DNA from: Marine Group II euryarchaeote MED-G37
GTDB taxonomy: Archaea > Thermoplasmatota > Poseidoniia > Poseidoniales > Thalassarchaeaceae
Direction: 5' to 3'
NCBI GenBank assembly: GCA_002457555.1
Contig: NTJQ01000001.1
Coordinates: forward strand, 62,001 to 126,000
Length of the DNA stretch: 64,000 bases
Shown here: positions 27,001 through 35,428 of the stretch, in pieces
How positions within the stretch are numbered: the first letter of the stretch is position 1
Layout of the letters: every line of letters begins with the position of its first letter
Made by a program: the position numbers and the translations under genes
Notes under the pieces: model-generated
Told to the model about the DNA's origin: nothing
The model's input: the letters and a program-made list of their open reading frames with translations, nothing else
Database searches by the model: none

Positions 27001-27772
27001 CGAGCCAGCACCATACATGTTCTTGCTGATGATTATGTCCGTTGTGGCAGTAATCCTTGTTTGGATTCTATTGAACAGAATCCTTTCCTCACCATGGGGT
27101 CGAATCCTAAAGGCAATCCGAGAGGACGAAGAGGTAGCACAACACCATGGTCACGATGTTCTAACTCACAAGGCGGCAAGCCTAGCTCTAGGTGCCTCAA
27201 TCGCAGCTCTCGCCGGAGCTTTCTGGGCTTGGAAACTAACTGGATTTGAGCCGAGCTTCATGTCCCCGGCCCGCTCAACTTTCCTAGTTTGGGCCGCATT
27301 CATAATTGGTGGCGCATCAAATAATCGAGGAATGGTAGTTGGAGCATTCATCATCGTCTTAATGGAGTTCGTATTCAATGTATTAGTCGCAGGACAAGGC
27401 TCTGCAGATCTTCCACTACACACCACAGCAGCTCGTATTGATTCGTTGTTTGAGTGGCTAATCCTGAGCCCATGGGAAGTAGTAAGCGTCTTCCTAGTTG
27501 CAGCATTTGTCGGATTTGCAATACGCTCAGAAAGAATTCTTGAAATCGGCTTAGCCGGTGTGGCGGTCTTTTCATTCACTGCAATTGCTCTTGGTCAGCG
27601 TTCAATCGATGAATCGTTCTTTGGTGGCGTGGTATCTGCTGACATGCTTTACTTCAAACTCTTCTTGATTGGCTGTTTGATGCTATTTTCATTGAAGTTC
27701 AACACCAAGGGTCTACTTCCAGAAGTACCGGTTAGACCCGAGCGCCCCAATGGAGGTGAGGTTGTTGAGTGA
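24023..27772 (+). CDS. fused branched-chain amino-acid ABC permease (LivH-LivM in one chain)
   Basis: 1,249 residues. After ~130 residues with several extra helices, a LivH-type permease occupies ~135-500 (YKVQRYGNFAQSELFMIGMY, KTRLGRRMRAVADNPELAASSGIN, GTIGSIPGAVIGSLVVGF). It is interrupted by an exported-looking insert at ~255-340 that contains a Cys pair. A linker of ~300 residues has more helices, an Asp-rich segment and a charged helical stretch (KLQTQILLRWSEFDRKHDQIV). A LivM-type permease covers ~830-1200 (HTGYTGMVNFGVIFFVAIG, RTDYFAIVTISLGEI, GRILKAIREDEEVAQHHGHDV). The fusion fixes a 1:1 heterodimer. It lies between the binding protein and LivG. The first 100 residues could be misassigned, but the frame is open throughout. 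Confidence 0.9.
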   Translation: MLHDARENFSELPRGVRRIIFAVLLFVDANFLGTLNGYGSLNLLDMLLGDTLPNDMVWLIQLIESITAGFVVIKVIFDDVPSSPYRMFALLLSPFFMVAVTFYSLDLLLEGLGASAGFTLDLVSITTGTLTWSSTYLAIAIGLTLTYKVQRYGNFAQSELFMIGMYLSMIMIWTDYFFPMTSLSTTKEGVLTWSVLAFTLIAAFILTGFAGIIIDRLVYKGFRKTQASPQVMMIASLGVALILRALTYMRFGAGRNMFEPEGDWRMPNLRWELPTTKMRFNLGERNLEEGRTYTQWTCEETIDETTGEPVLTRIVSDTSKPAIEIYDTTADCVTQATTNYAYYKGAVPVVMFSAVLLLMLLLNKTRLGRRMRAVADNPELAASSGINVERVHMTSAFLSAGISGMGGAIFALTLRFNPETAFTLLLPSFAIIVLGTIGSIPGAVIGSLVVGFVRALSSPVLIGIGSPLGRSNYSALDGVMPYIFLVAILMIMPEGIGDAYEKWKIDRLRKRKEYDPEKSDKVTAILAILPTGIFGIHHWWRNRTDKMQNFSAVAIAAYAFHRFSDFVAKNSFAKGCGDTCQDDEFVDTNLAVLTGRNDGTLLLEDSPLDESDLLSQKSPPEGLTPAEAEIWTTNAVSDMNESWLNQMNFEIDMVNFIVDLGDILWPWAFVLLWVYSIYEGISILQGKYETQGSQNVTVKISEAISSISIQFSKLQTQILLRWSEFDRKHDQIVKQIREKISQSSSGFTTKVSTESGKLYSNILERLPIGSADDKQNLRSYGRESPIGSWILFGLLMFILILFLVWLPIAESDDFRFKKVLQVSNVLLTLSIFILMSFSLNLHTGYTGMVNFGVIFFVAIGTITVGILTAPENLHGYDWAILPALLIALLLAAAFGWALAYPTARLRTDYFAIVTISLGEIVRVLLAGEPLLRVGAVGNAIGISSYPLPFEDMWFCGSETSGPGTNWVSPDACRDDPTLTNTPAYLIGEWLNLGEPAPYMFLLMIMSVVAVILVWILLNRILSSPWGRILKAIREDEEVAQHHGHDVLTHKAASLALGASIAALAGAFWAWKLTGFEPSFMSPARSTFLVWAAFIIGGASNNRGMVVGAFIIVLMEFVFNVLVAGQGSADLPLHTTAARIDSLFEWLILSPWEVVSVFLVAAFVGFAIRSERILEIGLAGVAVFSFTAIALGQRSIDESFFGGVVSADMLYFKLFLIGCLMLFSLKFNTKGLLPEVPVRPERPNGGEVVE

Positions 27773-28556
27773 ACCTGTACTAAGGGTAGAAAATCTCCGA
27801 AAGGAATTCGGCGGCCTAGTCGCTGTAAAGGACGTCTCTTTCGAAGTGGGTCCAGGTGAATTCATTGGATTAATTGGCCCTAACGGCTGTGGCAAATCTA
27901 CCACATTCAATTGTATTAGCGGATTGTTGAATCAGACTGCAGGGGACATCGAGATTTTTGGTAAGGACGCTTCTAATATGCGGCCGGACCAAATCCAAAA
28001 TCTTGGATTTACCCGAACCTTCCAGCATACTCGCTTATGGCGACAAATGACAGTGATTGAAAATCTACTAGTCCCTCCTCGTGAACAATTCAAACCTAAT
28101 CCATTAGCGTCAATTTTGCAATTATCTTCGTCTGCTGAGGAAGAACGTCTTGCTCGCGCATACGATGTGTTGGAACAATTAGAAGTTCCACACATGGCAC
28201 ACAACATGGCCAGCGAACTTTCAGGTGGCCAATCAAAATTAGTAGACATAGGACGCTCAATGATGGGCAATCCAAAGTTGCTACTACTCGATGAACCAGT
28301 GGCCGGTGTAGCGGGGCCGCTGGCGATGAAGATATTCAACAATCTAAGGCAAATCGTAGACGAAACCGGGATATCAGTTCTAATTATCGAGCACAATATG
28401 GATTTCATTCTCAGGCAAGGCGTAGACAAAATCGTCGTGATGAATGAGGGAGAGGTTCTGATGGTGGGAACTCCGGACGAAGTTCGTAGCAACCGAGAGG
28501 TTATCGAAGCATACCTAGGTGCTGCAGGTGATGAATCAGGAGGTGAAGAAGAATGA
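27765..28556 (+). CDS. livG: branched-chain amino-acid ABC transporter ATPase LivG
   Basis: About 263 residues. Start taken as TTG 27765 (MSEPVLRVENLRKEFGG), 5 bases after GGAGGTGA; the track ATG at 27750 lies on top of that ribosome site. Walker A GPNGCGKST, LivG-type RTFQHTRLWRQMTVIENLL, signature LSGGQ, Walker B LLLLDEPVAG, and the H-loop in LIIEHNMDFI. It powers uptake through the fused permease, overlaps the permease stop by 8 bases, and overlaps livF by 4 (ATGA). Confidence 0.94.
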   Translation: MSEPVLRVENLRKEFGGLVAVKDVSFEVGPGEFIGLIGPNGCGKSTTFNCISGLLNQTAGDIEIFGKDASNMRPDQIQNLGFTRTFQHTRLWRQMTVIENLLVPPREQFKPNPLASILQLSSSAEEERLARAYDVLEQLEVPHMAHNMASELSGGQSKLVDIGRSMMGNPKLLLLDEPVAGVAGPLAMKIFNNLRQIVDETGISVLIIEHNMDFILRQGVDKIVVMNEGEVLMVGTPDEVRSNREVIEAYLGAAGDESGGEEE

Positions 28557-29269
28557 GCGACAGAGTTCTCGAAATCAATGGAATGAACAGTGGTTATGGC
28601 TCCGTCCAGATTCTATATGACATTAGCTTGTACGTGGATAAGGGAGAATTCGTCACCATCATTGGTCCGAATGGTTGCGGCAAGTCAACTTTAATCAAGA
28701 CAATTTTTGGAATAGCCACTCATTATTCAGGGACAGTTGAACATGAGGGAGAAGAAGTGTCTGGATGGAGAACTGACCAGTTAGTCAATCGAGGGATTGC
28801 ATACGTTCCACAGGTGAACAATGTATTCCCCTCTTTGACTGTTCATGAGAATTTACAGATGGGTGGAAACAAACTTCCTTCCGCTATACTCGCCGAGAGA
28901 ATTGAACGTGCACTGAATATGTTCCCTGATTTGCAACAGCGAACTCATGACCTTGCAGCTTCCCTTTCAGGCGGTGAGAGGCAGATGCTGGCGATTTCTC
29001 GTGCGCTAATTTCCAATCCTACTTTCCTATTGCTTGACGAGCCGACAGCAGCACTTTCCCCCCTCTATCAGCAACAAATTATCGAAAGAATCGATGCTCT
29101 GAGAGAAGAAGGAATCACCGTACTTATTGTCGAGCAGAACGCTAGACTGAGTCTTGCTCGTTCCGACCGAGGGTATATTTTCGCCAACGGTAAAGTAGTC
29201 CATACTGGCGACGCACAGCATATTCTGACGGATCCAGAAATCGGCGAGTACTTCCTTGGTTCTCATTAA
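28553..29269 (+). CDS. livF: branched-chain amino-acid ABC transporter ATPase LivF
   Basis: 238 residues, the partner ATPase. Walker A GPNGCGKST, LivF-type VPQVNNVFPSLTVHENLQMGG, signature LSGGE, Walker B LLLDEPTAAL, H-region IVEQNARLSL where the usual His is replaced by Gln-Asn as in many LivF proteins. GGAGGTGA sits six bases before its ATG. It is the last gene of the importer operon; the next gene is convergent, 4 bases away. Confidence 0.94.
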   Translation: MSDRVLEINGMNSGYGSVQILYDISLYVDKGEFVTIIGPNGCGKSTLIKTIFGIATHYSGTVEHEGEEVSGWRTDQLVNRGIAYVPQVNNVFPSLTVHENLQMGGNKLPSAILAERIERALNMFPDLQQRTHDLAASLSGGERQMLAISRALISNPTFLLLDEPTAALSPLYQQQIIERIDALREEGITVLIVEQNARLSLARSDRGYIFANGKVVHTGDAQHILTDPEIGEYFLGSH

Positions 29270-29273
29270 TCAA

Positions 29274-29885
29274 TTAACGAGAAAGTACTCTCTGCACCGC
29301 TAGAGGGATGAAATGCAGAGAGCCTGCTAATCTGTGTCCATCTTCCACCTCTATCAGTTCTACTAATTCATTCGATTCCGCTACCTTTCGTGAGGATTCC
29401 AAAGGAACGATATCGTCTTGGTTTCCATGAAGAATTACAGTTGGATGGTGCAGAGTAGGCCATGACATCTCATCAGCTGATGTAATGAAATCCCAACCGA
29501 ATGGCACCTCATGCCCAAATCCATGATGGAAATACTGTCGTAAGCCAGTCTTTTCCCATTCATTCAAACCTTGTTCACCCGCGATTGAACGGAAATTTTC
29601 TGCAAGACCAAATGCAGGTGCAAGCAAAACCAATCTCAACTCACGCCCTGCAAATCTTTCGGAAGCATTTGCAATAGCGAGCCCACCATATGATGAACCC
29701 ATAACCACATCAATATCTTCATTTTCAGCAATATTCTTTGCGATAACTTCAGTTTGTTCGGCAATCGTCCAACCATAATCGCTCATGGCTGGACACAAAA
29801 CTTCCCAACCTAAGTTATCGGAAATCCAAGTTGGCTTGGAGCCATTTGGACTGCCCTCCAAGCCATGGGCCCAAAGAACTCGCAT
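29274..29885 (-). CDS. small alpha/beta-hydrolase (YqiA-like esterase family)
   Basis: 203 residues, cytoplasmic. HGLEGSPNGSKPTW near the N-terminus resembles the UPF0227/YqiA group; nucleophile GSSYGGLA, acid in LHGNQDDIVPLE, histidine in VEDGHRLAG. Likely an esterase with an unknown substrate. It is 20 bases downstream of the PPC-domain gene on the same strand, so the two may be cotranscribed. Confidence 0.8.
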   Translation of the reverse strand: MRVLWAHGLEGSPNGSKPTWISDNLGWEVLCPAMSDYGWTIAEQTEVIAKNIAENEDIDVVMGSSYGGLAIANASERFAGRELRLVLLAPAFGLAENFRSIAGEQGLNEWEKTGLRQYFHHGFGHEVPFGWDFITSADEMSWPTLHHPTVILHGNQDDIVPLESSRKVAESNELVELIEVEDGHRLAGSLHFIPLAVQRVLSR

Positions 29886-29905
29886 TATTATCCATCCAAT
29901 TATAT

Positions 29906-30334
29906 CTAGTCAAATTCTAGACCCAATAACTCGAATTCAACAAGAGGGCAACGTGTCATCATTGCATGTTCCATGACTCTGATGTGAATTTCTGCCACTA
30001 CATGGACGGTCGCCTCGAATAGATGACCTGCGTGAACATTGTTGTCATCATCAGACCAACAGCAGTGGATATGTGTGAAAGGCTCTCCTTCCTTTGTGCG
30101 AGCAATGTTTCCAGACAGGCTAACCAATTCCGATGGATGATCTAATGGTCGTCTTTGGTAAACTCCCTCCTCGTTCATGTAACCATATTGATTTCCACGA
30201 GTCCGTCCTATACCACTTGTGATGGCGGCCGCATTAAATCCAAGGTCATCCGCCAGTTGCTTCAAAGATGTGTGAATCTCTTCTCCGGGGTCTAGTCGGA
30301 CTAGGATGTCACTTCCTGACCGCGTGTGTTCCAT
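29906..30334 (-). CDS. PPC/DUF296 domain protein (PD1-like)
   Basis: With the start at ATG 30334 (MEHTRSGSDILVRLDPGEE), 142 residues form one PPC/DUF296 domain: LVRLDPGEEIHTSLKQLADDLG, AAAITSGIGR, LSGNIARTKEGEPFTHIHCCWSD and GHLFEATVHVVAEIHI. The metal-binding HIH-type motif and the GHLFE loop fit the family. In plants PPC domains accompany AT-hooks; prokaryotic versions are stand-alone trimers of unknown role. The track start 13 codons upstream is possible but adds non-family sequence. Confidence 0.84.
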   Translation of the reverse strand: MEHTRSGSDILVRLDPGEEIHTSLKQLADDLGFNAAAITSGIGRTRGNQYGYMNEEGVYQRRPLDHPSELVSLSGNIARTKEGEPFTHIHCCWSDDDNNVHAGHLFEATVHVVAEIHIRVMEHAMMTRCPLVEFELLGLEFD

Positions 30335-30551
30335 GAAGGGGCGGTTATGCAACGGTGCTTGAATAAATCCCAAGGTTGGTTTCCTCTGGGCTTCGTTAAT
30401 CTAACGATATTCTTGCAGTGGAAGCGCGCAAGTCCTCATTTTGTCGACGTGTTGCGGTCAAAACTTCCAGTGGAAGTAAAGGGGTCCAGTGAACTATCCG
30501 CTTTGTTCATAGACTACGGGTTCTCATGTCCCGCGCCCGACGGTGAAATCC

Positions 30552-32711
30552 ATGACGATGGCAGCACATGACTCATCCGCTAGGTGGAGGACTTTCTTCA
30601 CTGAAGCAAAAGAGGCGGAGATAGTTCTGCTACTGTCCAAGCAGTCTGAAAATGCTGTGCTTGATATTACATTCCACGAACTTCAAGCCTTCGATCCCGA
30701 GTTTGCTGAAGATGTCCTAAAAGACCCTCGTAAAATAATCAGCAACGGCAGAACCACTCTAACAGAAATTTGCCGTGAGCGTGGTGAAGACCTTGATTGC
30801 TTAATTCGAGTTGGTGAGTTGCCTAAGGATAGCCGAAGAGAACTCAGGGACGTGGGGAGTCGCGACATCGAAATGTTGCGAAGCGCAGAAGTCATTTGTA
30901 CAAAAATTAGTGAAATCAAACCTAGGATTCATCGAGCGGTCTTCCAATGTGAGAATTGTGGACACACAATTGAGATGATTCAAGAAAACGAAAGGGAATT
31001 GAAAGAACCGCTAAAATGCCCGGATGAAACAGGATGTGGTGAGTCAGCCGGGCGCTCTGGTGGAACTCGCTTCAACCTCGTGATGAACGTCTCTCGAATG
31101 GTGAATAACCAATGGATTGAGGTTCAAGAAGTTCCTGAAAACGTACCTAGTGGTGCTCAACCATCTCGTGGACAAGTATTGGTTGAAGGAGACTTGGTAA
31201 ACAAACATCTTCCAGGTCAAAGAGTTGTAATCAACGTCATTCCTGTTGTTCATTCTGAGGTGAAGAGAAACAAGAAGACACCGATGTTTGACATCATCTA
31301 TCATCTTGTGAGTTCTGAACACGAGAGTACACCATTTACTGAAATAAAAATCTCCGACGAAGACCGCCAGTCAATAATCGACGTAGGCGCTAGACCTGAC
31401 TTGTTACAATTAATGCAACACTCAATCGCGCCTTCGGTTTACGCAACCGGAGTGGTTCATTTCGTCAAGAGAAGTCTTGCTCTGCAACTATTTGGCGGAG
31501 TTTCTCGAGTAAACAAAGATGCAACGCGCTCTCGTGGCGACATCCATATTCTTCTAATGGGTGACCCAGGTGTTGCAAAATCACAACTTCTCAATTACAT
31601 GTCAAAACTTTCTCCTCGAGGCATGTTTGCTACTGGTGGGGGTGTGTCCGGTGCTGGACTTACTGCTGCCGCAGTGAGAGATGAATTCGGCGGCGGTGGC
31701 CGATTCGCTTTGGAAGCTGGAATCCTACCTCTTTCAGATAGAGGAATGGCCGCTATTGACGAGTTCGATAAAATCAGTGAAGAAGATAGACGAACTATGC
31801 ACCCAGCCATGGAACAACAGCGCTTGGATGTATCAAAAGGCGGAGTGAAGGCCACCCTAAACACGCGATGTGCAGTACTTGCAGCAGCTAACCCGAAAGA
31901 TGGCAGATTCACAAAGCGTGGAGCAAACGAAAGCGTGATGCATTCGTTCAACGAAACTGGCCTACCGCCTCCACTTGCATCGAGATTCGATATAATCTGG
32001 ATGCTGCGAGACGAAGTGAGAGTAGATGACGATGAGAGAATCGCTAGACATATTTTGGAAGTCAGAACACAGGGAGTAAGCGAAACAAAATTGGACGAAG
32101 CTATGGAATTTGACCTTAGAGAAGCAGATGATGGAGTGATCTTTGATGAAGGAGTGGATGGTTCCCAACACCTCACTGTTGAATTCCTGAGAAAATACAT
32201 TGCTTACGCGAAGAGAACCGTCAATCCAGACTTGAGCGACGATGCAAAGGCATTGATTTTAGAGTACTATACAAATGAGCGACAATCCTTTGGCCGTGAT
32301 CAACAACAATACACAGAGACAGAAGTGATTCCGATTACTCCACGAGCTTTGGAGGCTCTAATCCGCTTGACAGAGGCTCATGCTAGAATGCATCTTCGAG
32401 ACGTTGCCAGCGCGGATGACGCAAAGATGGCACTTGCAATTTTCAGACATTGGCGCGAAGAAGCTGGAATTGAAGACGAGTCAGAATTAGCATCGGGGGT
32501 ATCGGTTAGTCAAAGAAATGCAGGTAATACTGTAAGGTCAATAATCCGTGATTTGTGCAGTGAAAAGGGTGTTGCAGAATTAACTGAGATTCTCAATCGT
32601 AGTGAAACACGCGGTGTTAACGAGTACCAAGTGGAGGAGGTACTTTCGAGAATGTTGCAAGGCGGAGAATTATTCGAGATATCACACGAGCGCTATTCCT
32701 TCGCCCGTTGA
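30552..32711 (+). CDS. mcm: replicative helicase MCM
   Basis: 719 residues. Start set at ATG 30552, five bases after GGTGA; the track start at 30543 is a GTG inside that site. The N-terminal domain has a C4 zinc finger (CENC...KCPDETGC) and an OB fold. The AAA+ domain has Walker A GDPGVAKSQLLNYM, Walker B MAAIDEFDKI, sensor 1 AAANP, and the arginine-finger LASRFD; the C-terminus has the winged helix (ELTEILNRSETRG...QVEEVLSRM). It unwinds DNA 3'-5' as a hexamer. gatE follows only 4 bases later. No intein is present in the Walker A region, a common intein site in archaeal MCM. Confidence 0.96.
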   Translation: MTMAAHDSSARWRTFFTEAKEAEIVLLLSKQSENAVLDITFHELQAFDPEFAEDVLKDPRKIISNGRTTLTEICRERGEDLDCLIRVGELPKDSRRELRDVGSRDIEMLRSAEVICTKISEIKPRIHRAVFQCENCGHTIEMIQENERELKEPLKCPDETGCGESAGRSGGTRFNLVMNVSRMVNNQWIEVQEVPENVPSGAQPSRGQVLVEGDLVNKHLPGQRVVINVIPVVHSEVKRNKKTPMFDIIYHLVSSEHESTPFTEIKISDEDRQSIIDVGARPDLLQLMQHSIAPSVYATGVVHFVKRSLALQLFGGVSRVNKDATRSRGDIHILLMGDPGVAKSQLLNYMSKLSPRGMFATGGGVSGAGLTAAAVRDEFGGGGRFALEAGILPLSDRGMAAIDEFDKISEEDRRTMHPAMEQQRLDVSKGGVKATLNTRCAVLAAANPKDGRFTKRGANESVMHSFNETGLPPPLASRFDIIWMLRDEVRVDDDERIARHILEVRTQGVSETKLDEAMEFDLREADDGVIFDEGVDGSQHLTVEFLRKYIAYAKRTVNPDLSDDAKALILEYYTNERQSFGRDQQQYTETEVIPITPRALEALIRLTEAHARMHLRDVASADDAKMALAIFRHWREEAGIEDESELASGVSVSQRNAGNTVRSIIRDLCSEKGVAELTEILNRSETRGVNEYQVEEVLSRMLQGGELFEISHERYSFAR

Positions 32712-32715
32712 GCCT

Positions 32716-34857
32716 ATGAGCGATGACTCTTCGCTGGAGAATGTGAGCACAAGGGAGCCGCACGGAGAGGTGGCCAAAGCCTCAGAGTTAGACCCCTCCG
32801 CTCTCGGCTTCATGTGCGGCCTAGAAATACATCAACAATTGAACACGGGTAAGTTACATTCTAGGATGTCGAGTACTCTTTACGAATTGGGGATTGAGGA
32901 AATTCCGCCAGAATGGAAGCGCGAGGGTAGGAGACTTAGAGCCGCTCGAGGTGAGGGTGGTAAAGTCGATGTCGCCGCCCGCTTCGAAGCCCGTAGAAAC
33001 CGCTCTTTCGTTTACGTTCAGTCCCCAAATTCTGGCTTAATTGAGTTGGATGAAGCACCACCACTATCTCATGATGATTCGGCGGTTAAAGCGGCCTTAA
33101 CTATCAGTGCGATGATGGACGCAAAGCCTGTTCCATTCCTTCAAGCGATGAGAAAAACAGTAGTCGATGGCTCAAATACAAGCGGCTTTCAGCGCACCAC
33201 ATTAATCGCGACCGATGGAACGATTGTGACCCCTTCTGGACATGTGGGTATCGATGTTATTTGCCTAGAGGAAGATTCTGCAAGAAAACTCGATACAAAA
33301 CCGACAGATTCTGGCGAGATAGTGATTTACACACTCGACAGACTTGGAATTCCATTAGTTGAGATTGCCACAGCCCCTCAAGTGCAAAATCCTGAACACG
33401 CCAAGGAAACCGCCCTTGCTCTCGGCACCTTACTTCGGGACACACGAATGGTGCGCCGTGGACTTGGTTCAATCCGTCAAGATCTGAACGTCAGTATCGC
33501 CTGTGGTGATCGAGTTGAAATCAAAGGTTGTCAGGATTTGGATTGGATACCACGAATCATCCAGTTAGAGATGGCCCGCCAGTTGCATATGTATCGTCTC
33601 GCAAATAAATTGAGAGATGAGGCTGACCTACCACTACTTCCGCCGGACAGGAGAGATGACCAAATTCCAGTAGAGAATCGAGTTGCAAAGGCGGTTGAGA
33701 ATAGAATTCCGATGAGGCTCCACGATGTCACGTCCTCCTTTGATGATTGTACTTCGACAATGGTAGAAAGAGCCCTTGCCCGCGGTTCACTGGTAAAGGC
33801 GATAATTCTGCCCGGATTTGCAGGAAAGATAGGCACGAAGGAGATGGATGATGAAGAATCCCAACTACCAAGGCTTGGAAGAGAATTAGCAAGTGCTGCA
33901 AAATTAGCTGGAGTCGCGGGGATTTTCCACTCTGACGAACTCCCTGCTTATGGAATAGAACAGAATCAGGTAGATTTGATTCAATCAAAACTAGCTCTGG
34001 TAGAAAACGATGCTTTCGTACTATGCGCTGCACCAGAATGGCAAGCGGATTTAGCACTCGAATCGGTCATCAAAAGAGTCCGCCAATCCTATCATCGAAT
34101 TTCACAGGAAGTTCGAAACGTCGTAATTCGCAAGGGAGCGCCAGAGGATGGTACTACAACTGCAATGCGACCACTTCCAGGCGGTGCTCGCATGTATCCA
34201 GAGACCGATATCCCAGTAGTTACTCTTGATGAGAAACGATGGTCTTCGATTAGGGGAGATCTTCCACTAAATCGAGCGCAAAGAATCGAGCGCCTCAGCT
34301 CATACGATATTTCAGACAATCAAGTTCAGGCACTTATTGGCGCCGAGCTAGATGATGACTTGGTCATCGCTGTTGAAGGAGAACCAACTGGCACTCCTGG
34401 AATACCTGCTAAATCCATGGCATCTGCTCTTCTAGACAATACCCGTGAGGATATTGCTGAAGGTACGAAATACACATCAAATACTCTCCCTATGCCAGTT
34501 CTCACACTTTCTCTTCACGCCTGTGAGGAAGGCATCATTACCCGCGAAGGATTGATACCAATGGCCCACAGTCTACTGATTGAAGGGCCAACTCATACAG
34601 AAGCGGAATTTCCTAAGCGCCTGAAATGGTTCTGTGAAAAAGCAGATTCTAATGGTTATACTCCCGCAGACTCTTCGGCGGTGGAAGACGCTGTTGACCA
34701 AATCTTAGCGGATCGCGCAGACTTCGTTACTGAGCGTGGATTAGGTGCAATAGGGCCACTGATGGGCCCAGTAATGGGTAAGTTAGGTGGGGCTGCTGAT
34801 GGGAAAGTTGTTAGTGAGATATTGAAACAAAAAATCAGTAAGATCATCGATGAATAA
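32716..34857 (+). CDS. gatE: glutamyl-tRNA(Gln) amidotransferase subunit E
   Basis: Start at ATG 32716 (MSDDSSLENVS); the track start at 32602 lies in mcm. 713 residues, longer than typical GatE by the N-terminal tail. GFMCGLEIHQQLNTGKLHSRM, FVYVQSPNSGLIELDEAPPL, FLQAMRKTVVDGSNTSGFQRTTLIA and GSIRQDLNVSI are GatB/GatE catalytic features that activate Glu-tRNA(Gln). The AspRS-like insert (PGFAGKIGTKEM...) separates GatE from GatB. The C-terminal YqeY-like tail ends VSEILKQKISKIIDE. It is archaea-specific and works with GatD, which is not in the window. Confidence 0.94.
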   Translation: MSDDSSLENVSTREPHGEVAKASELDPSALGFMCGLEIHQQLNTGKLHSRMSSTLYELGIEEIPPEWKREGRRLRAARGEGGKVDVAARFEARRNRSFVYVQSPNSGLIELDEAPPLSHDDSAVKAALTISAMMDAKPVPFLQAMRKTVVDGSNTSGFQRTTLIATDGTIVTPSGHVGIDVICLEEDSARKLDTKPTDSGEIVIYTLDRLGIPLVEIATAPQVQNPEHAKETALALGTLLRDTRMVRRGLGSIRQDLNVSIACGDRVEIKGCQDLDWIPRIIQLEMARQLHMYRLANKLRDEADLPLLPPDRRDDQIPVENRVAKAVENRIPMRLHDVTSSFDDCTSTMVERALARGSLVKAIILPGFAGKIGTKEMDDEESQLPRLGRELASAAKLAGVAGIFHSDELPAYGIEQNQVDLIQSKLALVENDAFVLCAAPEWQADLALESVIKRVRQSYHRISQEVRNVVIRKGAPEDGTTTAMRPLPGGARMYPETDIPVVTLDEKRWSSIRGDLPLNRAQRIERLSSYDISDNQVQALIGAELDDDLVIAVEGEPTGTPGIPAKSMASALLDNTREDIAEGTKYTSNTLPMPVLTLSLHACEEGIITREGLIPMAHSLLIEGPTHTEAEFPKRLKWFCEKADSNGYTPADSSAVEDAVDQILADRADFVTERGLGAIGPLMGPVMGKLGGAADGKVVSEILKQKISKIIDE

Positions 34858-34919
34858 TAATTCATCGGAATGGGGTTATCAACTAACTTATTAGACTCGA
34901 TTTACTTCAAAGGAACTCC

Positions 34920-35384
34920 ATGTCTAAGAACTTCAACGCCATTATTTCTGTATCACTTCTAATTGTCTTATCATCAACCCTTGCTGGTTGTACATCGGAA
35001 ACCGAACCACTAGGGGAAGAAGAAATCGGAGAACTCAGTGTTGTGCTGACTTTAGATTTCGTAGACCAGGGTAATCAAACAACGAATTTAGCTGACAGAC
35101 TGACGAATGGCAGCATCACATTTGATCCAATATTAGTCGCCCCCAATGTCTCCGCGTACAGGGTGATGGAAGCACTGCAACTTAGAGAAAACTTCACCAT
35201 TGACGTCACTTACTATGTTGGAATGGGCGCCTTTATTCATACTATTGACGGTGTTTCTGGAGCAGATGATTGGTCAACATATTGGGGCTTTTATCATGAT
35301 GAAGAGATGGCCCAAGTGGGGGCATCCAGCTACCTGATTACCTCAGATACTCACTTGAGTTGGGTGCTAACACCGTCCGCCTAG
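34920..35384 (+). CDS. DUF4430 (transcobalamin-like) lipoprotein
   Basis: 154 residues. Lipoprotein signal LLIVLSSTLAGC, then a single small domain with the DUF4430 ending (IDGVSGADDWSTYWGFYHD, SSYLITSDTHLSWVLTP), related to the C-terminal domain of human cobalamin carriers. The ECF-S-like membrane protein follows 44 bases later. The pairing suggests a surface capture lipoprotein handing a vitamin to a membrane component. The ligand could be a corrinoid; that is inference from family and neighbour, not shown by sequence. Confidence 0.78.
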   Translation: MSKNFNAIISVSLLIVLSSTLAGCTSETEPLGEEEIGELSVVLTLDFVDQGNQTTNLADRLTNGSITFDPILVAPNVSAYRVMEALQLRENFTIDVTYYVGMGAFIHTIDGVSGADDWSTYWGFYHDEEMAQVGASSYLITSDTHLSWVLTPSA

Positions 35385-35428
35385 TATTTCTGAGGAATAA
35401 TTTCTAAGTTATTTCTCCAAAAAGTACT

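Noticed and set aside
32602-32715. N-terminal extension of GatE
   Set aside because: It lies in the mcm coding region in another frame; ATG 32716 follows the mcm stop.
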